Shown here: piece after piece, positions 37,031 to 49,017 of the stretch
How the letters are laid out: each line of letters opens with the position of its first letter
How positions within the stretch are numbered: position 1 is the first letter of the stretch
NCBI GenBank assembly: GCA_039881145.1
Contig: JAYKKI010000032.1
Coordinates: forward strand, 11,895,501 to 11,959,500
Direction: 5' to 3'
From: Druceiella hillmani
Taxonomy: Eukaryota > Arthropoda > Insecta > Lepidoptera > Hepialidae
DNA: 64,000 nt
Made by a program: the position numbers and the translations under genes
The notes under the pieces: generated by a model
The model's input: the letters and a program-made list of their open reading frames with translations, nothing else
Told to the model about the DNA's origin: nothing
Database searches by the model: none

Positions 37031-38023
37031 CTATATAATAGCTTCATTAAGTGCAGTCTTGTCACTTTTACATCTACTTTGGTGCCATATCCTGCGCAAT
37101 CTTCTCTTCTCTAGTATTTTACGTTTTATTTCAAGAGGTACGTTCCCAACAACTTGGTAACCTTTTTCTTTTTTAAGAGGAGTGTTAACCCAACAAGCTT
37201 TTTGTATAAGGTTAGTAAAGTGTTGAGTCGCGTCATCTATCTCGTCGGGTGTTTTCAAGGAGACTTTCAATTCAATGCCTTCCTCGATGTATTCTCTGAA
37301 CCCTTCCCAATCAGTGAGTTTATTATACAGAGTATCAGGCCTCTCGTAGCAAATGATAGACGTACTAATAGTTAGGAGGACAGGGGTGTGGTCAGAACTA
37401 CTGTCTAAACAAGATTCAGCCTTCATGTAATTTGTCGAAAGTCCCATTACTATGAAGAAGTCCAGCAAATCGGGTTTTTTATTTGGATCTTTTGGCCAGT
37501 AGGTTGGTTCACCCGATGATATACAGTTGAGGTTATTTTCGTCAAGGCATAATTTTAGTTGTCTACCTCTAGTTGTTGTTAGCCTTGAGCCCCAGTATGT
37601 ATGTTTGGCGTTCCAGTCACCACCAGCCACAAATCTTCCTCCCAATGTTGAAAAGTATTCTGCAAATTTTTTTTCACTAATTGTGTGCCTTGGTGGGCAG
37701 TAAATTGCCGACAGGTTCAGTTGACCACAGTTACCTTCCACCGCAACGGTGGTAGCCTGAATGTGGTTTGTCCTATACTCCGGTAGCACCTGATGTTTGA
37801 TGGAATTTCTTATTACAAGGGCTGTTCCTGCATGCCCCGTTCCATCTGGATGTTTAGTCACATAGGTATTGCATCCTTTGATTTTGATTTTACTTTCATC
37901 TGTACAGTGTGCTTCGGAAATCAGAACAACATCAAGTTGGTTATTGTTTATAAAGAGTTCTAAGTCAGTTTTGTTTGGGTCAAGACCAATGATGTTCCAA
38001 GTGGCCACTCTTAGGGCAGTCAT
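37031..38023 (-). CDS. LINE ORF2, apurinic-like endonuclease part, ends at a nonsense codon
   Basis: 330 residues from an ATG at 38023. Endonuclease motifs are all present: ATWNIIGL (residues about 7-14), LISEAHC with the catalytic Glu (about 34-40), LSAIYCPPRH with the catalytic Tyr, VAGGDWNAKHTYWGSR (Asp and Asn), PDLLDFFI, and SSDHTPVLLTI (SDH, near residue 210). This domain nicks target DNA to prime reverse transcription. The ATG overlaps the ORF1 stop as ATGA (38023-38020), a layout that allows termination-reinitiation in LINEs. The frame stops at TAG (37033-37031), after which ORF2 resumes in the same frame, so this stop is a mutation rather than the natural end. Confidence 0.88.
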   Translation of the reverse strand: MTALRVATWNIIGLDPNKTDLELFINNNQLDVVLISEAHCTDESKIKIKGCNTYVTKHPDGTGHAGTALVIRNSIKHQVLPEYRTNHIQATTVAVEGNCGQLNLSAIYCPPRHTISEKKFAEYFSTLGGRFVAGGDWNAKHTYWGSRLTTTRGRQLKLCLDENNLNCISSGEPTYWPKDPNKKPDLLDFFIVMGLSTNYMKAESCLDSSSDHTPVLLTISTSIICYERPDTLYNKLTDWEGFREYIEEGIELKVSLKTPDEIDDATQHFTNLIQKACWVNTPLKKEKGYQVVGNVPLEIKRKILEKRRLRRIWHQSRCKSDKTALNEAII

Positions 38024-38304
38024 TTTGATATTTTTTCAACAAGGGTGACTATGAGGCTCATAAGAGTGCTCATCTGTTGTAAGATCATGACGAATTTTTC
38101 CGATTGTTTGATTAGTTGCTCTTCTATTTTAATGTTTATAACAGTTGCAATTGTTGGGTTAGTTTTTTTCTTTTTCAATATGTCAGAGTATAGTTGTTCT
38201 TGTATTTCTTCAGGATGTGATTGAGTTACTAAGGGAACAGCTTTAGTTGCCACCTCCATCATTCGATATAAATTAATTAAAATGCACATGAAAATAGTAA
38301 TCAA
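38020..38304 (-). pseudogene. LINE ORF1 (gag-like) C-terminal fragment
   Basis: Only the end of ORF1 remains. It reads PEEIQEQLYSDILKKKK, then TVINIKIEEQLIKQSEKF and LQQMSTLMSLIVTLVEKISK, the amphipathic tail typical of Jockey-type ORF1 products. The zinc-knuckle region that should precede it is missing. The first residues of the open frame probably lie in flanking DNA. It overlaps ORF2 by the ATGA tetranucleotide. Confidence 0.65.
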
Positions 38305-40616
38305 AATATTTTTTAAACAAAGTTTAGTTATTATTTTAGTTAAAATTCAATAACTTCAACCTGATAAAATGTAATAACTCATTCGATAACTTCCAAATAA
38401 ACATTTGTAAAACTGTTAGACACAAAAGTTAGCAAATTTTAGTTCTTTTCGACCTAATAATATGACACCTCAACTGCCATTGTAAATTTTTCTAAATTCT
38501 GCTTATCAATAAAAAGTGCCACTAACGATGGTAATAAGAATCCAACGATAAATCATTTATAAAAATTTATTAGTCGTTGAAAAATACACGTAGGCAAAAA
38601 ACAGTCGGACGCGCTCTGCCAGTGGGGAAAACAGGATACCCATCGGGCTTTAAGCAATGGAGTAACAAGATTTATGGAAAATCACAAGTACTACATCTTC
38701 CAGAGGTAATCATTATATCCGTTCCTTTTGAAGTTTTTTAATTTTTTTTTTTCATTTTCAGACAGCTACCCGTGAAATGCAAGGCCATAAATTTTATATC
38801 ACTAAATATCAAATTCTTCCTTTGATATCAATTCAAAAGGCACGCGTAATTTGAAAAGAGTAAAATTTGGGGGAAATTTACCCAGTTAAATTCGTATGAC
38901 TAAAGCGAATCTTCAAAAACGCACCACAGCCTCGTATCCCCCTTTAATTTACCTGGCAGACACATAAAACACCTTATTATTATGTGTAAACTGAATACAT
39001 CTCCCCGAATCCCGTCATCCAATCACGTCCCTACAAACCCCCATATATCATAGCGCCACGGCCCCACCCTAATCGCCCTCGCCAGAAATAATAATAAACG
39101 TGACTTTCGAAAATAAAATAAAATAATAAATCTTGCGAAGCCTGAATTCATCCCTCACGCGGCGTAAAAAATCTGATAAAAATTGTCGCGCGTTCGCTCC
39201 TTTGGACCGGACGTTTCTTTTGTTCGGTGAATCGATTCGTATTTTTTTACCGTAATCGTTCAAGAAGTGGCGCTTAAAGCGTGTAATGTCCCTAATGTAC
39301 ACATTATATCCTTCGGGCTAAGGGCATAATCAATAGTGGTACTAGGGCAAACTTTTTTCAGGCCCCTTGAACTGAGCAAATGTATTTGTGAAACCAATAG
39401 GAGCATGATATTGGTTCATTTGCGCATGTGTACCAGTAAAATGATATCCTAAAACAGTTTAACACAAATAAATCTTCCATCAGTTTCTGTAATAAATTTT
39501 ATATAACTCGCTTTAAAGTTTAACTTTAAAATTGATCCAGCAATACAATAAATACAAATACAATTTATATGGAAACTACTATATGATATTTAATGAAACG
39601 GAAATCAAATAGTTTGGTATTTAAATGATATTTTTATGAGGATTTAACCAGTTTAATGCCTCAAATTAATAAATACAATTGCAAGCCAAAAATAAATATA
39701 CAAATGAAACATATAAAAAATCATTTTTGCGTCAGAGAATTAGGGAAGTTATCAAAAAAATTCTATCTCTCTGTCTGTGTGTCAAGACTAATTTCAAAAG
39801 TTATTTAACCAATTTCGTCAACTGTTTTATTAAATTTGAGTTCTTTTGAAAATGTTTTAGTTAAAATTTTAGACATAGTATTAAGCTATTTAAAAATCAA
39901 ATATTATTTTCCTTCAATAGGCGAAACATGTAAATTTTTCAAAAGCTATGAAATGTAATTTTTTTACATAATTTGTTATTATATCACTTTGGAAATGGAG
40001 GGAAAAGCGAATATTTTTAACAACATCTTTATAGAAAACTCAACTATATAACTTTCCTTAACTATAAAAATTTCAAATTATAGTTCTGTAATTCATATAA
40101 TTAATTATCTTTTTAGAGGGACACTACACCACAAATTAAATTTCAAACTTAATTTGCCACTTATAATATTCATGTTAAACATTTTTAAGTTAAGTATTGA
40201 GGGTTATTATCTACACAAAACTATAGAATTTGATAGTTTCTGCGTTGAAGATGTTATGGGAGAACGATTTAGGGTCATCATTTTATGGGTTAAATAGCAA
40301 TGTGAGAAAACAATCATTTGAAATGAAATTTATATAATATTACTTAATAAAAAATTAACTAGTGAATTTACATAATATTAACATTTTCCAAATTATTATA
40401 AAGACTATGTGACTATTCTTTCATGATTTTCTTTAGTTCTTTACGGATTTAATTTTAGCAAATTTCACACTCAAACTAGTCGAGTAAAACGTGAATTAGG
40501 ATTACGTAACTTCCGTTTACATTTAGACTCTTACAAACAATGAAGGTAATTAAGAAATGAAAATTCGAGCACCGGTGGCGCTGTTTACATTTCAATATAC
40601 TTATTTTAATATAAAT
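38305..40616. other. Unassigned; GC-richer island at 39000-39300
   Basis: Mostly AT-rich with no recognisable element. From 39000 to 39300 the sequence is clearly GC-richer (CCCCACCCTAATCGCCCTCG, GTCGCGCGTTCGCTCC) and not repeated in the window. A 77-codon minus frame crosses it without known motifs. The island could be conserved non-coding DNA or a diverged exon. Confidence 0.35.
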
Positions 40617-40808
40617 TAAAGACTATCTATACCCCCACCAATCCAGCCCCGCTCGATTCTAAATCATGAGGTCATCTAATGACGTCGCACTGCGGAGTCC
40701 CGGGTTCGATTCCCGGCCGCTGGTCATCAAAGACATAGGGATCATTACGGGATCTCATGACTTGAAGTCGAGCGGGGCTGGAGTGGTGGGGGATATAGAT
40801 ACTATTTA
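40617..40808. mobile_element. Terminal-inverted-repeat element containing a tRNA-derived B box
   Basis: Inverted ends of about 32 bp: CCCCCACCAATCCAGCCCCG (40631-40650) against CGGGGCTGGAGTGGTGGGGG (40773-40792), one mismatch, extended outward by ATCTATA/TATAGAT. An inner inverted pair TCATGAG (40664-40670) and CTCATGA (40754-40760) continues the stem. The roughly 85-bp loop holds the tRNA-like stretch. GC content is far above that of the surroundings. Confidence 0.75.
40670..40728 (+). tRNA. tRNA-derived fragment with Pol III B box, not a functional tRNA
   Basis: GGTTCGATTCC (40703-40713) is an exact B box in a T-arm with a five-pair stem (CCGGG/CCCGG) continued by GCGG/CCGC. Upstream, CTAATGACGTCGCACTGCGG resembles the D-arm to anticodon part of arginine-type tRNAs with bases missing. 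No acceptor stem and no complete cloverleaf can be drawn, so it is a tRNA-derived (SINE-like) promoter remnant. Confidence 0.5.
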
Positions 40809-40904
40809 ATTTATTTTAAAACCGGTATATTAAAATATACACATTTAAGGGTTAATGGTATTTCTATTAATTTATTTACACATATTATTTTTTCCCAACC
40901 TAAA

Positions 40905-41480
40905 TATATTTGCCTATTATATCTCTCAAGAAGTAAGGACGTGGTACATATTTGAATAGTATCAATGTTCTAAATATATTGCCTAGTATATTTTTCAAGG
41001 AGTAAAGACGTGGTACATATTTGAATAGTATCTATGTTCTAAATTTAAATTTATAAGTATATTGCCTAGTATATCTTTCAAGGAGTAAAGACGTGGTATA
41101 TATTTGAATAGTATCAACATTGTAAATATAAATTTATAAATATATTACCTAGTATATCTTTCAAGGAGTAAAGACGTGGTACATATTTGAATAGTATCAA
41201 CATTGTAAATATAAATTTATAAGTATATTGCCTAGTATATCTTTCAAGGAGTAAAGACGTGGTACATATTTGAATAGTATCAACATTGTAAATATAAATT
41301 TATAAATATATTACCTAGTATATCTTTCAAGGAGTAAAGACGTGGTACATATTTGAATAGTATCAACATTGTAAATATAAATTTATAAATATATTGCCTA
41401 GTATATCTTTCAAGGAGTAAAGACGTGGTACATACTTGAATAATTTCAATGTTCTAAATATAAATTTACAAATATATTGC
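40905..41480. repeat. 83-bp tandem array, about 7 monomers
   Basis: AGGAGTAAAGACGTGGTA recurs at 40998, 41081, 41164, 41247, 41330 and 41413 (83 bp apart). A shorter first unit of 69 bp, lacking part of the AT-rich stretch, precedes them. Confidence 0.95.
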
Positions 41481-42080
41481 GAAGTATACCTTACACAGTC
41501 GTAATAAATAAACACTTTACAACACAAAGTTATTTTTACAGTTGATTTAAGTACTTTACAACACAAAGTTATTTTTACAGTTGTTTATGAAATTTGTGCG
41601 ATTTTTTAGAGACCCAAACACTATCATAAACATATGGCGAGGAAATATTTGACTGATTTCGTTTATTGATAAAATATTATTCGTAATCTAGTGGAGCCCA
41701 CTTAGTTGTGATAATTAGCCTTTAATTTCATTGTATAAACTGCTATCTTGAATACGTTTCATATATTCAAATTCAGTGGATTAAATTGTAGGGTGTGAGG
41801 ACATGCAACTCTGACAAAAATTATCATTTTAAAGCTGAATATTTCTTAAACGGACCCCGGTATCGAAAAAATGTTTCTGACATACCACCAATATTTTTAG
41901 AAAGTCTATTCAATGATAAACAATGAAGTGTGAGAAAAAAACTCATTCCTACTTTACATCTAGGTAACGTTCCCTAAAAACTTTTTAAAACATTTTATTT
42001 CATTACATTTTAAGCGTTATAAATATGTATTTCGCCATTTTAATAGTTGCGGTGAAATATCTCAACTCTTATTTCGACTC
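41420..42080. repeat. Segment paralogous to 22660-23800
   Basis: GGTACATACTTGAATAAT, ATTGCGAAGTATA, TTTACAGTTGATTTAA, AACGGACCCCGGTATCG, AATATTTTTAGAAAGTCTA and TTCAATGATA run in the same order as at 22.7-23.8 kb. A 36-bp direct duplication (ACTTTACAACACAAAGTT) is at 41512-41582. No foldback element interrupts this copy. Confidence 0.6.
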
Positions 42081-43139
42081 ATATTTATTTAAAAAAATAC
42101 TATGAAAATACACACAGTAACAAGAATGATATTCAAGAATGGCGCCAAAACGAATTAATGTGTTAAGAAAAAATATTTACTTTTAAAAATTTTGGCAATT
42201 ATAAAACAACAATTTAACGTCCTATTGATATGACCAAACAGAAAACCGAGTGATCTGTCTCTGTATAACTATCGATCCGGGTGATCTGTCTCTGTATAAA
42301 TTAATACAGTGACGCATTCTAAATTTTGATATTTTTCATACATTAATGTGAAATATAAGTCAATTAAAAACCAGTGTTGAAAAAAATTCAAAAATTGATT
42401 AAAAAATAAGCCAGTTGCATGCTTCTAAATTTGAAGATATGGATAGAGTTGGGCATATCCCTGTCTCTTTTCCTCTGGCTGTCAGTATTGCTGTCCTTCT
42501 CTAAAGGTTAAATTCAAACTTTTATAACTCGGTCAATGTTTTAGATTATTAAAAAAAAAATTCATCCTTCATTAGCTTGTACCTTGAAATTATGATTAAT
42601 GAAATAAAAAAATTAAGTCAAATACCCAATTATAGACATTATTATTTTTTAATAAACTACAAGCGGCTAACCAGCTTATAACAAACATCGTTACTTAATA
42701 ACAGACAATGATATCCATTTAAGTTGAAAAATACTGGGACTCGAACAGAACATATTGCTCAAAGTTTTGTCGGTCCCTAAGTAGTCGACTTCGTTATGAA
42801 TCGATATATTACACATGGAAGATCTAGTAAAAGCAATGAGTCTTTGACAATACGGGAAACGAAAAATGTCTTACGAAAAAACAACACATCTCCTCAGATA
42901 TGATGAAAAGAAAATGTTTATGTATAAGAAATAGCAAAGGAAAATTACTATTCCACTTCATGACATAGAGACATCTCGGAAACAAATTTTCTTTCTTGCT
43001 TAATAAGAGTTCATTTTATATTGAAAATAAACAAAAAAATTGATATTTTAATATTACGAATAATATTTCACTTAAATAAATTTATTTGTTAAATTAAAAT
43101 CAATTTATGCAATCTTCTCAGAAGAATAAAGTTTGACAT

Positions 43140-43142
<3 letters not shown>

Positions 43143-43181
<39 letters not shown>
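43143..43181. repeat. (AT)n microsatellite
   Basis: About 19 AT dinucleotides. Confidence 0.95.
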
Positions 43182-43184
<3 letters not shown>

Positions 43185-43704
43185 CAAACAATATATTCTC
43201 AACTGTATCATTACCAAACAAATGCTTCCCTAATTATATTTTTCATCAAACAACGTTTTGCTTTCATTTTATATAAAAAAAATAATAAAGCAAATACATT
43301 TATACAATTAACTAAGCAATAGAATTTTAACTTACCTCCAAATTTGTAAAATATAGCTTTTTAATTTATATATTTGTAGTTTTCTTTGAATTCCAATTTA
43401 AAACAGACACTTATTTAATAGATTAATTAAAGGATACGATGCTTCCATAAACGTATTCAATGGTTAAATAGGCTTCTTAGAAAAAGCAAAAATGGTCCAG
43501 ATTATTACTTATAAATTTCATAAAATGTTTCACTTGTAATTAAAAATATGTATTAAAATATGTAAATTATAATCGAGTTAACAAACAAACAAAATTCTGT
43601 GGACTACGTGACGAAGTATTTGATATTATTTCAGTTCTTTCTTATTATTGTTTTTATATTTCTTAGTGTTTAGAAGCTACTGAACCCCACCCACCTTCGC
43701 GAAG

Positions 43705-43707
<3 letters not shown>

Positions 43708-43756
<49 letters not shown>
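43708..43756. repeat. (TA)n microsatellite
   Basis: About 24 TA dinucleotides. Confidence 0.95.
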
Positions 43757-44184
43757 CATATAATCAGTTTAATCGATGAAATGAAAAAAGGGCTTAGAAG
43801 AAAATAATTTTTATTTACAAAAATATCTCCACTTTTATAATTAAACGTTAATGTTCTGAAACACGTTGATGTATACGTTGGTGATGATGGTAAGTATATT
43901 ACATCCTATATCTTTTACAGACCTGAAAATAAACTAATTATAAGAATATAAATACCCACATACAATTAAAAATTATTAAATTTTGATTTTTTTTTCCTTT
44001 GCAGTACAATTATATTTTTTTCCTTAACGGCGTTTTATAACACCACTATAAGATCTCCCAAGATTATAGATCGACCGGAAGGCCCCTATAGTTTTTGATA
44101 GTCTTTGAGTAAGACTATTATATGAATAAAAAAATACGTTTTAAAGCCATATCTTTTAGCACGTGAAACAAATAGTTTGATTTT

Positions 44185-44320
44185 TACACTTGATAGTTCT
44201 GAGAAAAAGTGCTTTGGCAGACTAATGGACAGACGGATGGAAAACCAAATTATTTGGATAGTTTACATTTTTTTTCATTTTGAAGGACGAAACCCTAAAA
44301 CTTATGGTATATCTTTGATT
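44185..44320 (+). repeat. Insect-type dispersed repeat tail, diverged copy
   Basis: CAGACTAATGGACAGACGGA, a T-rich run, then AAGGACGAAACCCTAAAA, follow the pattern of the better copy at 32230-32337. Confidence 0.4.
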
Positions 44321-45500
44321 AAAACGTTTACTTATGTTTCAATAGCTGTAGTTTCTCGTACAACAAAATCAAGGTGAAACTCATTTTCTGTCTGTTGTTG
44401 AAAAAAGTCTTTATTTCTACTTAGGTGAACGTCATTATTAAACAATTCAATGGTAAATTCAGCTTATATAACAGTAAGAGAAACATTTATATTTCGAAAA
44501 CCAATACTGAGTGCCGACGGCTCGCGTCGATCTCAACATACCGAACGTACATTTCAAGTTTCAACGCAAGATTTATAACCGCCCTCGAAATAAATCCACG
44601 CCAAGGAGGCCGCAAGAAAAATGTGCCCCGATAATTAAGATTCAACACGCGTTCGACATAAATCTCCGCCACCCCGACGCGTAAATATAACTGAGCAACT
44701 AAGTGTATCAAAATAATAAGTGTGAAATCCATTTTACATTATTGTATAGACGCGCAGGTAGTTTCGCTCGCAAGCGTCCGTCAGACGACTTCCTTCCCTT
44801 TTCCGGCGCCGCGAAAAGGCGCTTTTACTGTTATGTCCGGTTTTCCTTACTTGTTAGGGGGCCCCGCGTCTTTTTATAGAAACTGAAAAGAGTCCATCGC
44901 GATTAAGAAATGTACTTACCATTACTTTGTACGGTCCCGATGTGAACATTAGTTCCGTGAAATGAGATGTGACGTTTTGTTCGAGGGCGGACCTTACTTA
45001 AGTGTACGATTCAGACGATACAGTTAACACTTTATACAGCAGAGGGCGAGTTTACGATGTTACAGTCTGTATTCATTTAATAATATTTTATTTCGACAGA
45101 GACGAAAAGATTTCTTATCAAATGGGATTTACGCACTGTATTTTATTCCTGAGAAACGTTTTTAAATCGATTAATTCCATCTTAAGAATTTTGTTTGAGG
45201 GAAATTTCAAAACAGAAGGGTGGAAGGGTGAGGGATTTTTAAACGTTTTATTATACTTTACAATGAATACCATGTATTATTTGGATCGCCATTAATTTTT
45301 TTTTTAATTATGAATATTCGTGGACTGTTCGAAAAGCAGCGAAAAATGTGTTACGTTTCAGTTCAAGTTTATATGATTTCAACAGGAAGTATTTCACCAA
45401 AAACTGAAAAAGGAAAACGCATGTAATTATAAGAATACTTGCAGATAATGCCGATATTAACATTAAATTTCTTAAAAACGTCGAAGTTAATACGAATTAG
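44321..45500. other. Unassigned; GC-richer island at 44740-45010
   Basis: GCGCAGGTAGTTTCGCTCGC, TTCCGGCGCCGCGAAAAGGC and GGGGGCCCCGCGTC make this one of the most GC-rich stretches in the window. No open frame across it looks like a conserved protein. A promoter or conserved non-coding element of a gene outside the window is possible but unsupported. Confidence 0.35.
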
Positions 45501-45933
45501 TATTCTTATAATTATATTTTACGTAAGTATTCTTGCAATTATATTTTACGTAAGTATTCTTGCAATTATATTTTACGTGAATATTCTTGTAATTATATTT
45601 TACGTAAGTATTCTTACAATTATATTTTACGTAAGTATTCTTGCAATTATATTTTACGTAAGCATTCTTGCAATTATATTTTACGTGAATATTCTTGCAA
45701 TTATATTTTACGTAAGTATTCTTGCAATTATATTTTACGTAAGTATTCTTGCAATCATATTTTACGTAAGTATTCTTGCAATTATATTTTACGTGAATAT
45801 TCTTGTAATTATATTTTACGTAAGTATTCTTGCATTTATATTTTACGTAAGTATTCTTGCAATTATATTTTATGTAAGTATTCTTGCAATTATATTTTAC
45901 ATAAGTATTCTTGCAATCATATTTTACGTAAAA
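45501..45933. repeat. 27-bp tandem array, 16 monomers, 108-bp higher-order period
   Basis: The monomer is ATTATATTTTACGTAAGTAT plus TCTTGCA. The variant ACGTGAATATT occurs in monomers 3, 7 and 11 (GTGA at 45577, 45685 and 45793, exactly 108 bp apart), showing that blocks of four monomers were copied. Most monomers hold the palindrome TTACGTAA. The 27-bp period keeps a frame open that reads IIFYVSILA repeatedly; it is not taken as a gene. Confidence 0.95.
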
Positions 45934-46389
45934 ATTTATATCGTAAACAATTTATGTGCAATGTATGAAATTAAAATAATTATATATGTGGGTAGAATTG
46001 TGAAGCCTGAGAAAAATGAGTTATTTAATTTTGACCATTACAGTCATTTGTCGTAACAAAAAGCAAACAAAAATTGCGACAGTCCCTGTATATACGTACA
46101 GAGGTATTAACTGAAAAAGCACATCAGATCAACATAAATATGAGTGAAAAGACTTAAAAGACCATAGGTAAAACTGGAAATGTATCTAAAAAGAATATTT
46201 AGCTACTGCAATTTTGTCTATGTAGTAAAAGATATGAAGCTGTGGTCAAAATTCATGACCTATTTACAAAGTTATATTTTATTGACAAATTTAGTATAAG
46301 TACGTCTTAATATTGTTTTTTTTTGATAATTTTTCTTTTTCAGTACATGCAAGTAATATTTATAATCTCACGCTTCAAAAAAAAACAGA
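45934..46389. other. Unassigned AT-rich sequence
   Basis: No gene, repeat family or RNA motif recognised. Confidence 0.4.
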
Positions 46390-46570
46390 AACCTTATAAG
46401 ATTACACACGTGTCTGTCTGTCCGTGTTCTCACACACACTTTTCTGTCTCAACCGTTTTTCTCAAAAACCACTTTACATGAAATTTGGCATAGTACTAAA
46501 TCAAATATACCTGTATATATCTCAATAGGTAAAACTCATAAATATTTATATGGAAATAAGGAGGGGGAAA
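46390..46570 (+). repeat. Dispersed-repeat tail of RTE-like type
   Basis: GTGTCTGTCTGTCCGTG, then TTTTTCTCAAAAACCACTTT and ACATGAAATTTGGCATAG, follow the 'gtctgtctgtccgt ... aaaaccactggacggatttt..atgaaatttggta' pattern that is frequent in arthropod genomes and often linked to RTE-type retroelement ends. The family assignment is from memory. Confidence 0.4.
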
Positions 46571-46813
46571 GGCACGGATCCTGGGATATTGTATGAAAGC
46601 TCTATTATAAGGGTCTTCAAAATATAATTTTTTTTCATAATTTTATATGACATATCTTCAGAGAGATACTGAAAAAGATGCAAAAAATACGTGCACTCTC
46701 TATTTACGAATCTCTGGACCTAAAATTATATAAAAAAAACCAGAGTTGCCAAAATGCTACGCAAAGATTGCAGGAAAACTATAACAATGATTCTTGATGT
46801 CATAGTTTTTGAG

Positions 46814-46817
<4 letters not shown>

Positions 46818-46860
<43 letters not shown>

Positions 46861-46881
46861 ATATATATATATATATATATA
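46818..46881. repeat. (AT)n(GT)n(AT)n microsatellite
   Basis: AT tract, five GT dinucleotides near 46852, AT tract. Confidence 0.95.
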
Positions 46882-49017
46882 GGAGAAACGGAACAGTCGA
46901 TGCGCGAGCTAAACTGTACTTGACGATTTTTTTAGAAATAAAATTAATAACAATTAATTTATTGCTAAAATTGAAATGAACACTTATTCACTTTTTTGTT
47001 TTGTTTTTGTTCTTTTTTGTTTGTTACCATATAATAACCAGTAAATCAAACGATTTCAAGAATATCCTCAAAAATGTTTGTAGGACCAAAATGGTTGTTT
47101 AACTATGATTTAAATATTACCATAGAATGACTTAGTAATGGCTAAAAAATTATAATTGATAAGAGGTATTACTTCAAATATATAAACAGTCGAAATAGTT
47201 TACAGTATAACTCGTGCTCGAAAATCGCTTGCGTAAGTAAAGTCTTATGCAAAAGTTCGTCAAGTTTTAAAAATTTCGACTAATTTTAAAAATTTAATAT
47301 TACCGGAAAAATTAAGACTGAAATTGATCATCTGTTTTTCTAGTATGCTAATAGAAATATATAATTATTTTCATAAATTTTCCCTAAACCCATTTGGGAT
47401 ATATTTTATCATAATAATTAAAATTAATGTATGAAATGTGCTGATAATATACAAAAATACCCAGAAATACATTAGCACTTTCCAATTCAACTATAAAGAA
47501 TTATGACCAACCATAACCAACTACTTTGATAAGTCATATCTCAACAATCTTCTTATGTGCCAATTCAAATAACATTTATAACAAGCAAAAATATTCTCCT
47601 TTTATGTTTACTCTTTGGGTTATGGAAGATTAAAAATCCAATAAAAGACTTAATTTTATCGATCTCGAAACTCGTTTTCTTGTAACGGAAAACTGAATAT
47701 TTTTGAAATGAAACTCCGTATCAATAGGTTGAGTAAAAATTTATATGGACAACGTCAAAAAAATACATGAATTGGTTAAGTTGCGTATAAACATCAAAAT
47801 CCAATAAAATTTTGTTCATGTAATTCATTATTAAATTATTAAATTGAGTATAAAAGTTTAACAATTATTAAATTGAATATAAAAGTTTAACATATACTAA
47901 AATCTAGAGAAAAACGAGTGAAGGCATAACTTAAAAGGTTAATCACAGTATCTACACAATAATGTTGATAATGTAAATTTAACATAAATGAACTCGATAA
48001 TATTAAATTAAAATGTCAAACTGATTCATTTCAAACGCATGGATTTCCCATGCACCAACCACTGGAGGAAACTTAACAAAAATTTACAATTTTATTCTTT
48101 GGAAGCTTGATTAATATCTAATATAAATAATTACACTTCGCCTGATGGGATTTAAATCACTAAATGGTTGAAATATTATTTAATATATTGCTTCTAAACT
48201 GTTTGACAGCGACATCTGTTTCTTTTAAAAGTAACCATCATAAACATAGTTTTCTTATTCTCCGCTAGATGGCAGTAGTTTAATTTTTTATTGTTATTAA
48301 ATATATTTAATTTAATATTGCTTTCATCTTTGCAAATTAATATCATCTCTATCGTTCTCTCGGGCACCCGAGTGCACCCAGAAGGAACATACTTTGAACA
48401 ATTTTACCGTGTGAAGAGCGGATGTAATTGCTACTTTATTTTTGTTTTTTTACCTAATTATGCTACCAATCTGCATAAAGTTATAATTTAACAATCTCTG
48501 CAATATGTATTAGATATCCCTAAGCAAAACATTAGATATCTCTGTATAACAGTTGTCATAGCAAAACTTACTAATTTGAAAATTTTCTACATATTTGAAA
48601 AATAATTTGTACTCAAACACTAATTTGGCTAATAGTCTCTATCTATCCACTACACTATAATCTAAATTTATATTTTCTGTTACATTACAAATTGTCAAAA
48701 AAATCCTTTAAACTTTCAAAATATCTACTTTAAAGAAATAGTAAACATTAAGCAAACTTTGAAATAAGACTGACTGAATAAATAATTATAAGCTACCCTT
48801 AAAAATTGAATAAAACACTTACGCAGACGCTGACGAGAAGTCCCTCATTAATAAATTTACGGTACTTTTACATATAAATAAAATTTATATCAGCCATTTA
48901 ATACATTTTAATTACAAAGGCTCTTTGTAAATTAAGTAATTAACTGATGTGGGAGAGAACATTGAAATTTCTTAGAATGACTCAATGGAACCAACTAGCA
49001 AGCTTGTAACTCATTTA
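46882..49017. other. Unassigned AT-rich sequence
   Basis: A short tandem duplication (TTATTAAATTGARTATAAAAG) occurs at 47835-47890. CCGCTAGATGGCAGTAG at 48261-48277 matches a motif shared with 61788-61802 (CTGCCATCTAACGGC, inverted). No gene seen. Confidence 0.35.

Larger units (their letters stand above)
35244..38262 (-). mobile_element. Jockey-clade LINE, 5'-truncated, recently inactivated
   Basis: The element reads on the minus strand: the tail of ORF1 (38020 upward), ORF2 with endonuclease and reverse transcriptase (38023-35349), about 95 bases of 3' untranslated sequence, and a terminal A10 run (T10 at 35244-35253 on the plus strand). ORF2 has the usual length for the clade, about 890 codons, interrupted once by a stop and once by a frameshift. 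The 5' boundary is uncertain because ORF1 fades into flanking sequence near 38262. No convincing target-site duplication was found by eye. Confidence 0.85.
42081..44184. other. Unassigned AT-rich sequence with two microsatellites
   Basis: A short direct repeat (GTGATCTGTCTCTGTATAA) lies at 42249-42300. Nothing else recognised. Confidence 0.35.

Noticed and set aside
40670..40728. Functional tRNA gene
   Set aside because: Only the T-arm with B box is convincing. No acceptor stem closes and the D/anticodon region is shortened, so it was recorded as a tRNA-derived remnant.
45439..46056. A 205-codon frame encoding repeated hydrophobic nonapeptides, like a membrane protein
   Set aside because: It results from the 27-bp (9-codon) tandem array. 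The non-repeat ends show no known motif.
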